A stretch of DNA of 64,000 bases from Ciceribacter sp. L1K22 (GTDB taxonomy: Bacteria > Pseudomonadota > Alphaproteobacteria > Rhizobiales > Rhizobiaceae), in NCBI RefSeq assembly GCF_017599385.1, contig NZ_JAGFPK010000001.1, forward strand, positions 2,245,541-2,309,540, written 5' to 3'. This document shows positions 11,318 through 20,338 of the stretch, in pieces. The notes beneath the pieces were generated by a model. The model ran no database searches. It had not been told where the DNA came from and was given only the letters and a program-made list of their open reading frames with translations. Each line of letters opens with the position of its first letter. The stretch's first letter is position 1. The position numbers were made by a program, and so were the translations under genes.

Positions 11318-11440
11318 TTAAGGCGCGTCAGCCGGTACGACGGACGACTGCTGATCGATCGTGCCGACGACGGCGTCAACACCAGGCCAGCCGGCGTTCA
11401 CCATCGACAGGAAGCCAATGCGAGCCGGGGAGTGTGACAT
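11318..11440 (-). CDS. possible 40-aa peptide upstream of the PSD-like gene
   Basis: A 40-codon ORF (MSHSPARIGFLSMVNAGWPG...) whose ATG at 11440 is preceded by CAGGAGGATGGA, a near-perfect SD. It lies about 105 bases before the PSD-like gene on the same strand. There is no Cys and no signal peptide; the C-terminus is Val/Pro/Ala-rich (SSVVPADAP). It may be a leader peptide or small accessory protein. The product is not recognised, and evidence is limited to the SD and the position. Confidence 0.45.
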   Translation of the reverse strand: MSHSPARIGFLSMVNAGWPGVDAVVGTIDQQSSVVPADAP

Positions 11441-11757
11441 TCCATCCTCCTGCAACTATGGCCATTATTGTCTTCGTTGCATTTGAAAAACGACTTCGAG
11501 GCGATGCAATTCTTTCTGCGACATGGTGATCAACAAGGACATGAAGACTCCGACCGCTCATGGTCTCGACCAAGCTCGAAGTCGTCATCCTTGCTCCCGA
11601 CGTTGGCATTGACCAGTGCATCAAGAGGCGAGACTGTCGCATCTCTAACTGGCCCAACTGTCGCATTACTAAATAGCTGCTACAGATGTTGATTGCATAA
11701 GATAGATTATGGAACTAAATGCAATGGGCGCACTTATCGCGAATATCGCAGCAGCGC
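11441..11757. other. intergenic region, nothing clear
   Basis: Noticeably AT-richer stretch between the 40-aa ORF and the AsnC-domain gene. Competing ORFs in both directions are short and unconvincing. It probably contains the promoter of the leftward 40-aa/PSD-like unit. Confidence 0.4.
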
Positions 11758-11994
11758 TCAGAATGCCTTGAAGGTCAGCGTTGTCAGCGTCCGGTCGACG
11801 TCTGCGATATCGGCGAAGATGTCATTCACGTATTTCCCCACATCTTCACCTTCTGGCACATAGACCTTCGCCAGGAGATCGTACTCGCCGCTGGTCGAGT
11901 AAAGCTCCGACACCACTTCCTTCTCATAGATCCTGTCGGCTACCTCATAGGTACGCCCGGGCTTGCAGCGAACCTGGATGAAGATGCAGATCAT
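11758..11994 (-). CDS. stand-alone Lrp/AsnC ligand-binding (RAM) domain protein
   Basis: A 78-residue protein (MICIFIQVRCKPGRTYEVAD..., SGEYDLLAKVYVPEGEDVGKYV) that matches the C-terminal effector-binding alpha-beta domain of Lrp/AsnC regulators without the DNA-binding HTH. Such stand-alone proteins form oligomers and may bind amino acids or modulate full-length paralogues. The start at 11994 is supported by CCGAAAGGAAACCTC just upstream; the longer open frame is non-coding in character. Confidence 0.85.
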   Translation of the reverse strand: MICIFIQVRCKPGRTYEVADRIYEKEVVSELYSTSGEYDLLAKVYVPEGEDVGKYVNDIFADIADVDRTLTTLTFKAF

Positions 11995-12046
11995 GAGGTT
12001 TCCTTTCGGACTTGGACGTTGGGTATCAGTGGCTTGTGGCAGAATA

Positions 12047-12883
12047 CTAATGTGCCGACGGAGAACCGTCGTCGATCTCGAGGTCGAACGACATCTGGTC
12101 GTAGGCCGGTTCGACATGCGGCGGAGTTTCGGCCATCACGGTCTCGTAGTCCAGTGGCGTATGCATGTGGGTCAGGATCGCGCGTTTCGGCCCGAGCCGT
12201 TCGATCCAGCCGAGCGACTGTTCGAGCGACAGATGGCTCGGATGATGTCGGTATTGCAAGGCGTCGATGACCAGCACGTCGAGATCCGAAAGTTTCGCCA
12301 CCGTGGTTCCAGGGAAATCGCTGACATCGCAACAATACGCCACGTTGCCGATCCGCAGGCCAAGCGAGATGATGTCGCCGTGCTGTTGGACCAGGGGCAG
12401 CAAGGAAACCGGCCCGCCGGCTCCATCGACCACGACGGGCGTCGCAAGATCGTCGATCACGATCGGTTTCACGATCGGCGGATAGCTGCTCCCCGGCGGC
12501 GTTTCGAGGCAATAACCGAACCCTTGCCGGATACGTTCCATGGTCACCGGTTCGGCATAGATCGGGATTCGATGGTTCTGCATGATGAAATAACCACGCA
12601 GATCGTCGATGCCGTGTAGATGATCCGCGTGGGCGTGCGTGTAGATCACCGCGTCGATTTTCGTCACTCCGGCGGCGATCATCTGCGCCCGGAAATCAGG
12701 CCCGGTGTCGACAACCACGACCGTCTTGCCGCCACCCTCGCCGATCTGCTCTATCAGGAAGGACGCGCGTGTCCGCCGGTTCCGCGGATTGGCGGGATCG
12801 CAGGCGCCCCAGTCGCCATTGATGCGCGGCACGCCTGGCGAGGACGAGCAGCCGAGAATGGTGAAGCGACGGCGCAGCGACAT
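12047..12883 (-). CDS. MBL-fold metallohydrolase (PhnP-like)
   Basis: Metallo-beta-lactamase fold hydrolase of 278 residues with the metal-binding motif THAHADHLHGID, the downstream DTGPDFR and a C-terminal ILTHMHTPLDYE histidine segment. It resembles PhnP-type phosphodiesterases. It begins four bases after the tatD stop and is presumably co-translated with it, a pairing common next to metG-tatD in alphaproteobacteria. The ORF is open further upstream, but MSLRRRFTILGCSSSPGVPR is the family start. Confidence 0.9.
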   Translation of the reverse strand: MSLRRRFTILGCSSSPGVPRINGDWGACDPANPRNRRTRASFLIEQIGEGGGKTVVVVDTGPDFRAQMIAAGVTKIDAVIYTHAHADHLHGIDDLRGYFIMQNHRIPIYAEPVTMERIRQGFGYCLETPPGSSYPPIVKPIVIDDLATPVVVDGAGGPVSLLPLVQQHGDIISLGLRIGNVAYCCDVSDFPGTTVAKLSDLDVLVIDALQYRHHPSHLSLEQSLGWIERLGPKRAILTHMHTPLDYETVMAETPPHVEPAYDQMSFDLEIDDGSPSAH

Positions 12884-12887
12884 CCGC

Positions 12888-13667
12888 TCAGAGCCTCGGC
12901 ATTTTCGAGAAGATACGGAACGCGTTGTCCGTCGTGATTTTGGCCATCTCCTCGAACGGCAGCCCCTTGGTCTCGGCCAGCACCTCCGCCGTGTTGACGA
13001 CGTAGGACGGCTCGTTGCGTTTGCCGCGCCAGCGCTTGGGCGCCAGATACGGCGCATCGGTCTCCACCAGAAGCCGGTCGAGCGGCACCTTTGCCGCGAT
13101 ATCGCGCAACTCGGTGGATTTTGGAAAGGTCAGGATGCCGGAAAAGGAAACATAGCCGCCGAGTTCCACGCCGACCTCGGCCAGCCGTTCGCCGCTGGAA
13201 AAGCAGTGCAAGATGAAAGGGAAGGCCCCCTTCCCTGTTTCATCGGTCAGGATCGCAGCCATGTCGTCGTCGGCGCTGCGGCTGTGAATTACCAGCGGCA
13301 GCTTCGTCTCGCGCGCCGCCTCGATATGGCGGATGAGACCCGTCTTCTGGTCCTCCGGCTTCTGCGTGTCGTAGAAGTAGTCGAGCCCCGCCTCGCCGAT
13401 CGCCACCACTTTTGGATGGGCCGATAGCCGCACAAGGTCCTCCGCCGTCACGTCAAGCTCGTCGCCGGCATTGTTGGGGTGCGTACCGACCGAACAGAAC
13501 ACAGACGGATAGCGCTCCGTCAGCGTCAGCAGCGTCTCGAGCTTCCGAACCCGCGTCGAGATCGTCACCATCTGCGCAACGCCGGCTGCGTGCGCCCGTT
13601 CGACGAGGGCATCGCGCTCCTCGTCGAAATCGGCGAAATCCAGGTGGCAGTGCGTATCGATCAGCAT
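12888..13667 (-). CDS. tatD: TatD family deoxyribonuclease
   Basis: Metal-dependent 3'-5' exonuclease/hydrolase of 259 residues. It starts MLIDTHCHLDFADFDEERD with the HxH metal motif; the central GEAGLDYFYD and the HSR and ETDAPYLAP motifs are all present. Start 13667 removes a basic read-through extension. It is four bases downstream of metG and four bases upstream of the MBL-fold gene, in one leftward operon. Confidence 0.94.
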   Translation of the reverse strand: MLIDTHCHLDFADFDEERDALVERAHAAGVAQMVTISTRVRKLETLLTLTERYPSVFCSVGTHPNNAGDELDVTAEDLVRLSAHPKVVAIGEAGLDYFYDTQKPEDQKTGLIRHIEAARETKLPLVIHSRSADDDMAAILTDETGKGAFPFILHCFSSGERLAEVGVELGGYVSFSGILTFPKSTELRDIAAKVPLDRLLVETDAPYLAPKRWRGKRNEPSYVVNTAEVLAETKGLPFEEMAKITTDNAFRIFSKMPRL

Positions 13668-13671
13668 GAAC

Positions 13672-15225
13672 TCAGGCCTTGTGGACTTCCGGCGGAACAT
13701 AACGCGGGAAGACCGGCTTCGGTGCCTCAAGCGGCGTCCCCGATATGAGCCTGCCGGCCTTGCCAAGCACAGCGAAGTCCCGCTTGTCCGCCGGCGACGC
13801 AACGAGATCGAGCAGCTTTTCAGCCGAGTCGGGCATATAGGGTGCCAGCAGGATCGCGATCTGGCGCACCACTTCCGCCGTCACGTAGAGCACGGTGGCC
13901 ATGCGGGCCGGATCGGTCTTCTTCAGCGCCCAGGGCTCCTGGCCGGCGAAATACCTGTCGGCTTCAGACACCACGGCGATGATCGCCGCGACCGCCTTGT
14001 GGATCGCGAGCTTCTCCATCTCCTCGCGGCAAATGGCAAGCAAGCCGTCCACGGACGCGAGCATCGCCTCGTCGGCCTCGGTCAGCGGGCCGCACTCGGG
14101 AATCTTGCCGTCGCAGTTCTTGACGATCATCGACAACGATCGGCTCGCCAGATTGCCGACGCCATTGGCAAGATCGGCGTTGATGCGGGTCGCGATCGCC
14201 TCCTCGCTATAGCTGCCGTCCTGGCCGAACGACACTTCGCGCATCAGGAAGTATCGCAGCGGATCAAGACCGAAATGATTGACGAGATTGACCGGATCGA
14301 CGACGTTGCCGAGCGATTTCGACATCTTCTCGCCCTTGTTGAGCAGGAAGCCGTGCGCGAACACCTTCTTCGGCAGCGGCAGGCCCGCCGACATCAGGAA
14401 GGCCGGCCAGTAGACGGCGTGGAAACGGATGATGTCCTTGCCGATGATATGGATGTCGGCCGGCCAGTATTTCGCCCGCGGTCCATTGGTGTCTTCGACG
14501 TAACCGGTCGCTGTAATGTAGTTGGTCAGCGCGTCGACCCAGACATACATCACGTGCTTCGGATCATCCGGTACCTTGATGCCCCAGTCGAACGTGGTGC
14601 GCGAGACCGAGAGATCCTTGAGGCCCGATTTGACGAAGGAAATCACCTCGTTCTTGCGCTCGGCAGGGCCGATGAAGTCCGGATTGGCTTCATAATGCGC
14701 CAGCAGCCGTTCCTGGTATTCGGACAGCTTGAAGAAGTAGCTCTCCTCCTCCACCCACTCGACGGGTGTCCCCTGCGGCCCGTAGCGCACGCCGTCGCCG
14801 CGCAGTTCCGTTTCTTCTTCCTGATAGTAGGCTTCGTCGCGGACCGAATACCAGCCGGCATAGCTGTCCTTGTAGATGTCGCCATTGGCAGCCATGCGCC
14901 GCCAGACTTCCTGCACGGTCTGGTGATGGCGCTGTTCCGTGGTGCGGATAAAGTCGTCGTTTGAGGCGTTGAGCAGCTTGCCCATCGCTCTGAATTCGTC
15001 CGAATTGCGCTTGGCAAGCTCTTCCGTCGTCACCCCTTCAGCCCGTGCGGTCTGCTGCATCTTCTGCCCGTGTTCGTCGGTTCCGGTCAGGAAGAACACA
15101 TCCCTGCCGTCGAGGCGCTGGAAGCGCGCGATCGCGTCGGTGGCGATCAGCTCGTAGGCATGGCCGATGTGCGGCTTGCCGTTCGGGTAGGCGATGGCAG
15201 TGGTGATGTAGAAATTGTTGCTCAT
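13672..15225 (-). CDS. metG: methionyl-tRNA synthetase
   Basis: Class I aminoacyl-tRNA synthetase charging tRNA-Met. HIGH at residues 19-22 (KPHIGHAYE) and KMSKS in [12 protein letters not shown] are intact. The 517-residue length fits the short MetRS form without the C-terminal tRNA-binding (EMAP-like) domain. It is the third gene of the leftward holB-metG-tatD-MBL cluster. The ATG at 15225 gives the canonical [19 protein letters not shown]. Confidence 0.97.
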   Translation of the reverse strand: MSNNFYITTAIAYPNGKPHIGHAYELIATDAIARFQRLDGRDVFFLTGTDEHGQKMQQTARAEGVTTEELAKRNSDEFRAMGKLLNASNDDFIRTTEQRHHQTVQEVWRRMAANGDIYKDSYAGWYSVRDEAYYQEEETELRGDGVRYGPQGTPVEWVEEESYFFKLSEYQERLLAHYEANPDFIGPAERKNEVISFVKSGLKDLSVSRTTFDWGIKVPDDPKHVMYVWVDALTNYITATGYVEDTNGPRAKYWPADIHIIGKDIIRFHAVYWPAFLMSAGLPLPKKVFAHGFLLNKGEKMSKSLGNVVDPVNLVNHFGLDPLRYFLMREVSFGQDGSYSEEAIATRINADLANGVGNLASRSLSMIVKNCDGKIPECGPLTEADEAMLASVDGLLAICREEMEKLAIHKAVAAIIAVVSEADRYFAGQEPWALKKTDPARMATVLYVTAEVVRQIAILLAPYMPDSAEKLLDLVASPADKRDFAVLGKAGRLISGTPLEAPKPVFPRYVPPEVHKA

Positions 15226-15337
15226 GGATGGCCTTCGGAGGCTATGTCTTGAAACGTCACGCCGCTCTTAGCGCATGTCGCCGCTTTGCGAAACACAAGT
15301 TTTCTCGCCGGCCGCCATGACGGACGTGCAGGCCACG

Positions 15338-16366
15338 TCAGCCGAAAAGGTCGCCGAAGGCGTCGAGAATCGTCTGTTTCCGGTCGAGATTGTAGGCGGC
15401 CGAGACGCGAAAGCGCTCGGCGATGGTTGACGTGAGCCGCGCATGGCGCTCGGCTGTTGCGAGATCCCCTGCCCGCGCCGCCGCCCGTGCCGCGTCGGCC
15501 GCATGATCGAGGATGTGCTCGACGAAGAAATCGAACGCCGCCTCGTTGTCGCGACCGCTGAGCGCATCGGCGATCTGGTGCATGGCCTTGCGCTGCGATG
15601 GACCCGTCTGCGACACGACCTTGTCGAAGGCGGCAATGATATCGAGCCCGCCATAGTTGATGATCTTCAGCGCGCGCGAAACGCTGCCGGCGGCAAGTGA
15701 CAAGACCTTGTGCGCTTCCTCGTCCGAGCGGAACGCATATCCCAGATGCTTCAGCGCCGCCGTTAGCTCACCGTCGCCAAGCGGCGAGAGTCTCAGAGGC
15801 TGGCAGCGCGACCGGATGGTCGGCAACAGCTTGCCCGGGGCATGGCTCAGCACGAGGAACAGCGCGCGCTTCGGCGGCTCCTCGAGAATCTTGAGGATCG
15901 CGTTGGCGGCATTGCGGTTGAGATCGTCGGCCGGATCGATGATCACGATCCGCCAGTTGCCGCTGCCCGACGTCTGCGAGAAGAAATGCCCTGCCTTGCG
16001 CACCTCGTCGACGGTGATCGCCGACTTCGCCTTGCCCGTCTTTTCATCGACGGGCCGCGTCAGGTGCAGAAGATTGTGGCTGGCGCCGCTCGCGATCTGC
16101 CGGCTGACTGCGCTTGCCGCATCCGGCGCCGCCAGCCGCTCGGGAGCCGTCGACGGGTCGGGATGGCTGAGCACATGGTTCGCGAAGCGGAAGGCGAGCG
16201 TTGCCTTGCCGATACCCTCAGGCCCTTCGATCAGCAGCGCGTGGTGCCCCTTGCCCGAACGATAGCTCTGCGCCAGGAAATCCTGCGCCTCCTGATGACC
16301 GTAGAGGGCCGTGTTGACCGAGGGCGCGATCGCCCCCTCCAACACGCCCGGCGCATTGTCCGTCAT
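15338..16366 (-). CDS. holB: DNA polymerase III subunit delta prime
   Basis: Clamp-loader subunit. The 342 residues contain an AAA+ Walker-A-like [14 protein letters not shown], the sensor segment [19 protein letters not shown] and the arginine-containing [14 protein letters not shown]. Its start overlaps the tmk stop by four bases, so it is translationally coupled to tmk, an arrangement widespread in alphaproteobacteria. Confidence 0.95.
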   Translation of the reverse strand: MTDNAPGVLEGAIAPSVNTALYGHQEAQDFLAQSYRSGKGHHALLIEGPEGIGKATLAFRFANHVLSHPDPSTAPERLAAPDAASAVSRQIASGASHNLLHLTRPVDEKTGKAKSAITVDEVRKAGHFFSQTSGSGNWRIVIIDPADDLNRNAANAILKILEEPPKRALFLVLSHAPGKLLPTIRSRCQPLRLSPLGDGELTAALKHLGYAFRSDEEAHKVLSLAAGSVSRALKIINYGGLDIIAAFDKVVSQTGPSQRKAMHQIADALSGRDNEAAFDFFVEHILDHAADAARAAARAGDLATAERHARLTSTIAERFRVSAAYNLDRKQTILDAFGDLFG

Positions 16367-17055
16367 GTCGCGCCGACCGTGGTTTTTGCAGAAGCAGCTT
16401 GCCTCCGGGCCAACCGCTCCTCAACTGCATCGAGAACCGAACGCGCCACGAGATCGGCCTCCGAACTCGCGTCGACGACGCGGCAGCGGCGCGGATCGGC
16501 CGATGCGATCTCCAGGAATGCCTGGCGTCGCCGTTCGTGCGTCTCGAGTTCCTCTTTCTCGAAGCGGTCGGGGTCACCGGCCAGCCCCTGCTCGCCGGCC
16601 CGACGCTGTGCGCGCTCCAGACCAACACTGGCAGGAAGATCAAGGATAACAGTAAGATCGGGACGCACGCCGTTGATCGCGATCCGCTCGAGCGCATCGA
16701 TGAGGTCGGACGGAAGATCGCCGGTCACGCCCTGGTAGACGCGGGAGGAATCCATGAACCGGTCGCAGAGCACGATGAAGCCTTTGCCGAGCGCCGGGCG
16801 GATGACGTTCTCGACGTGATCGTTGCGGGCCGCGGCGAAAAGGATGGCTTCCATCGCCGTGCCGAACGGCTCGGCAGCCCCCGACAAAAGAACGTGGCGC
16901 AGCGCCTCCGCGCCCGGTGAGCCGCCCGGTTCGCGCGTCGTCAGCACGTCATGTCCGGCCCTCCGCAGGGAATCGGCAAGGCGGCGAATCTGGGTCGACT
17001 TGCCGGCCCCCTCGCCTCCCTCGAACGTCACGAACAATCCCTTAGCCTGCGTCAA
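16363..17055 (-). CDS. tmk: thymidylate kinase
   Basis: Phosphorylates dTMP to dTDP. The P-loop [16 protein letters not shown] lies at about residues 11-26, the DR(F/Y) motif in [14 protein letters not shown], and the LID-region [19 protein letters not shown] follows. Its length is 230 residues. It lies 114 bases from the carboxypeptidase-like gene and overlaps holB by four bases. Confidence 0.96.
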   Translation of the reverse strand: MTQAKGLFVTFEGGEGAGKSTQIRRLADSLRRAGHDVLTTREPGGSPGAEALRHVLLSGAAEPFGTAMEAILFAAARNDHVENVIRPALGKGFIVLCDRFMDSSRVYQGVTGDLPSDLIDALERIAINGVRPDLTVILDLPASVGLERAQRRAGEQGLAGDPDRFEKEELETHERRRQAFLEIASADPRRCRVVDASSEADLVARSVLDAVEERLARRQAASAKTTVGAT

Positions 17056-17169
17056 AACCCTGATTCCGTCTCGTGCGGTGCAATTGGCACCTGTTTAGCG
17101 CATGTTGCCGTCCATCGAAACAGCGCAAACGCGGCTTGCGCCGCCCAACGCAGCTTTGTCTGCTGGCGA

Positions 17170-18327
17170 TCACAGCCAGAAGAACAGCAGCTCCACCAAG
17201 GCGTCCCATGCCTGTTGGCGAAGCGTGCCCTTTTCCACCGCGGCAACCGTGACCAGTGGCACGGTCCGCAACAACCGCTCGCCCGCGAGAATGCGCAGCT
17301 CGCCGACGCTTTGCTCGGCCTCGACGGGTGCCGTCAAGGGCCAGCGATAGACGATGCGGGCGCTCAGCCGGTCGGGATTGTTGACCGGCAGGAAGACGTC
17401 GACACCGGATGTCGGCTTCAGATCGACAGTCGACACCGCGCCACCGTAGACACTGGCGGCCCCGACCGCCTCGCCGGCCTTGAAAAGCGAACGTCGTTCG
17501 AATTTGGTTTGGCCCCACTGCAGCACCCGTATGCTTTCCTCGGTCCGCTCCTTCTCGCTCGCAAGCCCGCTCATTGCCAGAAACAGCCGCACGCCGTTTG
17601 CTTCCGCCGATGTTACGATCGCAAATCCGCTTTCCTCCGCATAGCCGCTGGTCAGCCCGTCGACGCCGAGAGCGAGGGCAAGCAGGTTGTTACGGTTGCG
17701 CTGCAGGATCTTGTTCCACTCGAATTCGGTCTGCGCCAGCAACCGGTATTGCGCCGGATAAGTCGCGTGCAGATGGCGCGCCAGCGTCACCATATCGGCA
17801 AGTGTCGTCCTGTTGCCGGGATCAGGAAGGCCCGTCGCGTTCGAAAACGTGGAGTTCTTCAGGCCGATCGCCTTTGCCCGATCCGTCATGCGCGCCGCGA
17901 AAGCCGCCTCGCTTCCGGCCATCCCTTCCGCCAGGATGATGCAGCCGTCATTGGCCATCTGCACGGCGATGCCCTTCAGCAGATCCTCGACGCGGATCGT
18001 CGATTTCAGTGCGGCGAACATCGTCGAGGTTCGCGACGGCGCGCCGCCCGTCCGCCAGGCATGTTCCGAGACGGTGTAGGTGGTATCAAGCGTGATCTCG
18101 CCCCGTTTCAGGGCATCGAAAACGACTTCGAGCGTCATCAGCTTGGCAAGCGACGCCGGCGGAAACACCTCGTTCTCACCCTTGGCAAGCAGCACGGTGC
18201 CCGTTGAGTCCTCGATCATCAGCACGCGCGGCGCCTTCGCCTCAAAGCCGGGTGCCTCCTGGGCTCGTGTGGCAGGCGTCGTCAGAACAAGGAAAAACAG
18301 CGCCAGGACGGCGAGGGAGGTCCGCAT
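17170..18327 (-). CDS. D-alanyl-D-alanine carboxypeptidase family protein with altered motifs
   Basis: Exported (signal peptide MRTSLAVLALFFLVLTT...RAQ) S11-family penicillin-binding protein of 385 residues, expected to trim the terminal D-Ala of peptidoglycan pentapeptides. The first motif SLAK is intact. The second motif, normally SxN, reads MAN (VQMANDGC). The third, normally KTG, reads TSG (GVDGLTSGYAEE). A C-terminal beta domain and a hydrophobic, possibly membrane-associated end (ALVELLFFWL) follow. It may be catalytically impaired; the DNA was read directly at both sites. It lies upstream of tmk in the same direction. Confidence 0.88.
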   Translation of the reverse strand: MRTSLAVLALFFLVLTTPATRAQEAPGFEAKAPRVLMIEDSTGTVLLAKGENEVFPPASLAKLMTLEVVFDALKRGEITLDTTYTVSEHAWRTGGAPSRTSTMFAALKSTIRVEDLLKGIAVQMANDGCIILAEGMAGSEAAFAARMTDRAKAIGLKNSTFSNATGLPDPGNRTTLADMVTLARHLHATYPAQYRLLAQTEFEWNKILQRNRNNLLALALGVDGLTSGYAEESGFAIVTSAEANGVRLFLAMSGLASEKERTEESIRVLQWGQTKFERRSLFKAGEAVGAASVYGGAVSTVDLKPTSGVDVFLPVNNPDRLSARIVYRWPLTAPVEAEQSVGELRILAGERLLRTVPLVTVAAVEKGTLRQQAWDALVELLFFWL

Positions 18328-18377
18328 GGTGATGTCCGTCTCGCGGCCCGGCGGGACCGCATGGAAATGCGTTTGCG

Positions 18378-19391
18378 TCAGCGTTGACCGGCCGGCGCGC
18401 GTCGCGCGGCGAAAGCCTGAATCGCCGCTTCCGTGAGGCGGTCATCTCGCACCAGAATGGCCTCGAATGCAAGCGCCGACGCCGGTTCCTCGCTGCTCGC
18501 ATAGGCCGATGACAGCGTACCGTCGCCGAGCGCGAAACTGCGATCGGGGCGCTCCGGGGGGACAGGCCCGATCTCCGGCAGCAAAATGAATTGCATGAAT
18601 GCGTCGCCGTTCGAACTATCGGCGGATACCGTCGCGAATGCGGTGGCCGTTGACTGCGGAGCAGGTGACGGTGTCGGTGCCGCGACCGGCACGACCGAGG
18701 TGGCCTGCGCGCTGGCGGAGGCCACCATGATACCCGGACCGCCGATGCCATCGGGCATCACGTGCGGAAGGCGATTGCCTTTGGGCGAATAGGAGGCCAT
18801 CAGGAACGGCATGTCGTGACCGTCCATGCGCGCCGGTCCGACATACTCGACGCGAACGCGTGCGGTACCGGTCCCCTTCATGTCGAGCAGGTCCGCCGTC
18901 TTTTCAGAGACATCGATGATCCGGCCCTGGTGGAACGGCCCGCGATCGTTGACGCGCACCACCACCGAGCTGCCGTTTTCCATGTTCGTGACCCGCGCAT
19001 AACTGGGCAGCGGCATGGTCGGGTGCGCGGCGGATATATGGTACTGGTCGTAGACCTCGCCATTGGCCGTCTTGCGCCCGTGGAAAGCCGAACCGTACCA
19101 GGAGGCGAGCCCTGTCGCCTCGTAGTCAGGATTGAGCTTAGGCACATAGGTCTTGCCCCGCACCACATATGGCTTGCCGACGAGATATCGTCCGCCGCCC
19201 TTGGGCACGTTCTTGCCGGAAGCGACCCGCGGGCTTGCTTTCACGCCGTATTCGGATTCGGCAAAATATTCCTTGGAACGGGCCTTCTTTTTCTCACCGG
19301 TGGTCGACGAACACGAGGCGACCCCAATGCACACGACCGACAAGGCGAGCCAGCGCGCGGCTCCAGCGAATGTCGCGGTTTTCTTATTCAT
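18378..19391 (-). CDS. rlpA: RlpA-like septal ring lipoprotein/lytic transglycosylase
   Basis: Outer-membrane lipoprotein acting on glycan strands at the division site. The start at 19391 (MNKKTATFAGAARWLALSVV) leads to a lipobox VASC at about residue 27. The double-psi beta-barrel domain (GLASWYGSAFHGRKTANGE, RVNDRGPFHQGRIIDVS) contains the catalytic Asp of VNDRGP. The C-terminal part is Pro/Ala/Ser-rich, with no obvious SPOR domain. The ORF is open to 19508, but that extension lacks a signal sequence. It is directly upstream of the carboxypeptidase-like gene, forming a cell-wall gene pair. Confidence 0.9.
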   Translation of the reverse strand: MNKKTATFAGAARWLALSVVCIGVASCSSTTGEKKKARSKEYFAESEYGVKASPRVASGKNVPKGGGRYLVGKPYVVRGKTYVPKLNPDYEATGLASWYGSAFHGRKTANGEVYDQYHISAAHPTMPLPSYARVTNMENGSSVVVRVNDRGPFHQGRIIDVSEKTADLLDMKGTGTARVRVEYVGPARMDGHDMPFLMASYSPKGNRLPHVMPDGIGGPGIMVASASAQATSVVPVAAPTPSPAPQSTATAFATVSADSSNGDAFMQFILLPEIGPVPPERPDRSFALGDGTLSSAYASSEEPASALAFEAILVRDDRLTEAAIQAFAARRAPAGQR

Positions 19392-19582
19392 GATACTCGC
19401 GTACTCAACATCACCATTCACGAGCATTGCCATTCGGGCATTGCCCCAAACTGTCGTCGTCAGGCAGAGTGATCCGAAAGACGACGAAACGATGGACGCG
19501 AAAAGCACCCCTCATCCCCAGACTTTATGCTGGGACTGGTATATCAAGGATTAACGGTGGGCAGACGGTGCCCTTCGAACGG

Positions 19583-19861
19583 CTATGAACCAAGCCCAGG
19601 TGATGACGTCATGCGTTCGCGCCGGAAATTGACCACGATGACATTGTCTGTTTGCCGTATAACGGGTCGTCCATCGTCGAGAACGACGGTCGCAGGCGCT
19701 TCTGCCGCCGGTCTTGCCGGCTGTTGGGCAGGCGCGGTCTCCTCGGGCTTCCGAAGATCTCGGATGGTGGAATAAAGCTGCGACACCAGCCTTTTGTAAT
19801 AGGCGACAATCTTCTGGTGTTCGTCGCGGGAGATGTATCGCTCGTTCAGCCATTCGGTCAT
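19583..19861 (-). CDS. hypothetical protein (92 aa)
   Basis: MTEWLNERYISRDEHQKIVAYY... starts a charged helical segment; a Pro/Ala-rich linker and a short C-terminal beta-like segment (PVIRQTDNVIVVNFRRE) follow. There is no signal peptide. The function is unrecognised. The start at 19861 is chosen because the upstream extension is proline/arginine-rich read-through. It is the last host gene before the tRNA that serves as the prophage insertion site. Confidence 0.65.
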   Translation of the reverse strand: MTEWLNERYISRDEHQKIVAYYKRLVSQLYSTIRDLRKPEETAPAQQPARPAAEAPATVVLDDGRPVIRQTDNVIVVNFRRERMTSSPGLGS

Positions 19862-20076
19862 CGGTTTGTCGCTCCTCTCTTTGCAGCGATCAATTCCCGG
19901 CGCCGGCCTTGGTTCCCTCCCCGCGGTCAACGCGAGGTCGGTGGTTAACTAAAATATCTTTCGGCAGCCCTTCTGTCGCAGGTCGAGACGACCGCAAACG
20001 ACATCTCTTCATGATGTCACGCCCATGCGCAGATTGACGCTGCGACCAAAGCTGCTAAAAGGCCGCAATCGAGCAT

Positions 20077-20166
20077 GGAAGAGTGTCCGAGTGGTTTAAG
20101 GAACCGGTCTTGAAAACCGGCGTGCGGGAAACCGTACCGTGGGTTCGAATCCCACCTCTTCCGCCA
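20077..20166 (+). tRNA. tRNA-Ser(TGA), prophage integration target
   Basis: Folds as a class II tRNA: acceptor GGAAGAG/CTCTTCC, discriminator G, encoded CCA. The anticodon arm CCGGTCTTGAAAACCGG presents TGA, and a long variable arm and a T arm (GTGGGTTCGAATCCCAC) follow. A tyrosine integrase gene begins 172 bases downstream in the same orientation, so the 3' end of this tRNA is the probable attachment core. The matching attR copy lies outside the window. Confidence 0.96.
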
Positions 20167-20265
20167 ATTCGCCTTCGCATGGCGTCCCATAGTGACCGTT
20201 TGCCCCTTGCCGGCAACGGGTTTCCCGTGCAAGTCTCTCGCATGCTATGGCACCGTCTAGCGTCG

Positions 20266-20321
20266 ATGCCCACGCATTTGTGGGCATAACTGCGGGCATC
20301 GGTAGCCAGAAATGTGGGCAT
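20266..20321. repeat. TGTGGGCAT repeats between tRNA-Ser and the integrase gene
   Basis: ATGCCCAC (20266-20273) and GTGGGCAT (20280-20287) form a perfect inverted repeat around GCATTT. TGCGGGCAT (20291-20299) and TGTGGGCAT (20313-20321) are further direct copies. Their spacing and position between the attachment site and int suggest integrase arm-type or excisionase/repressor binding sites. Confidence 0.5.
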
Positions 20322-20338
20322 CACGTCGAGGGGCTAAC

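Noticed and set aside
11376..11666. 96-codon minus-strand ORF upstream of the PSD-like gene
   Set aside because: It overlaps the 40-aa ORF in another frame, has no SD and shows no protein-like composition.
13666..14964. 432-codon plus-strand ORF opposite metG
   Set aside because: Antisense to a well-conserved aminoacyl-tRNA synthetase; no motifs.
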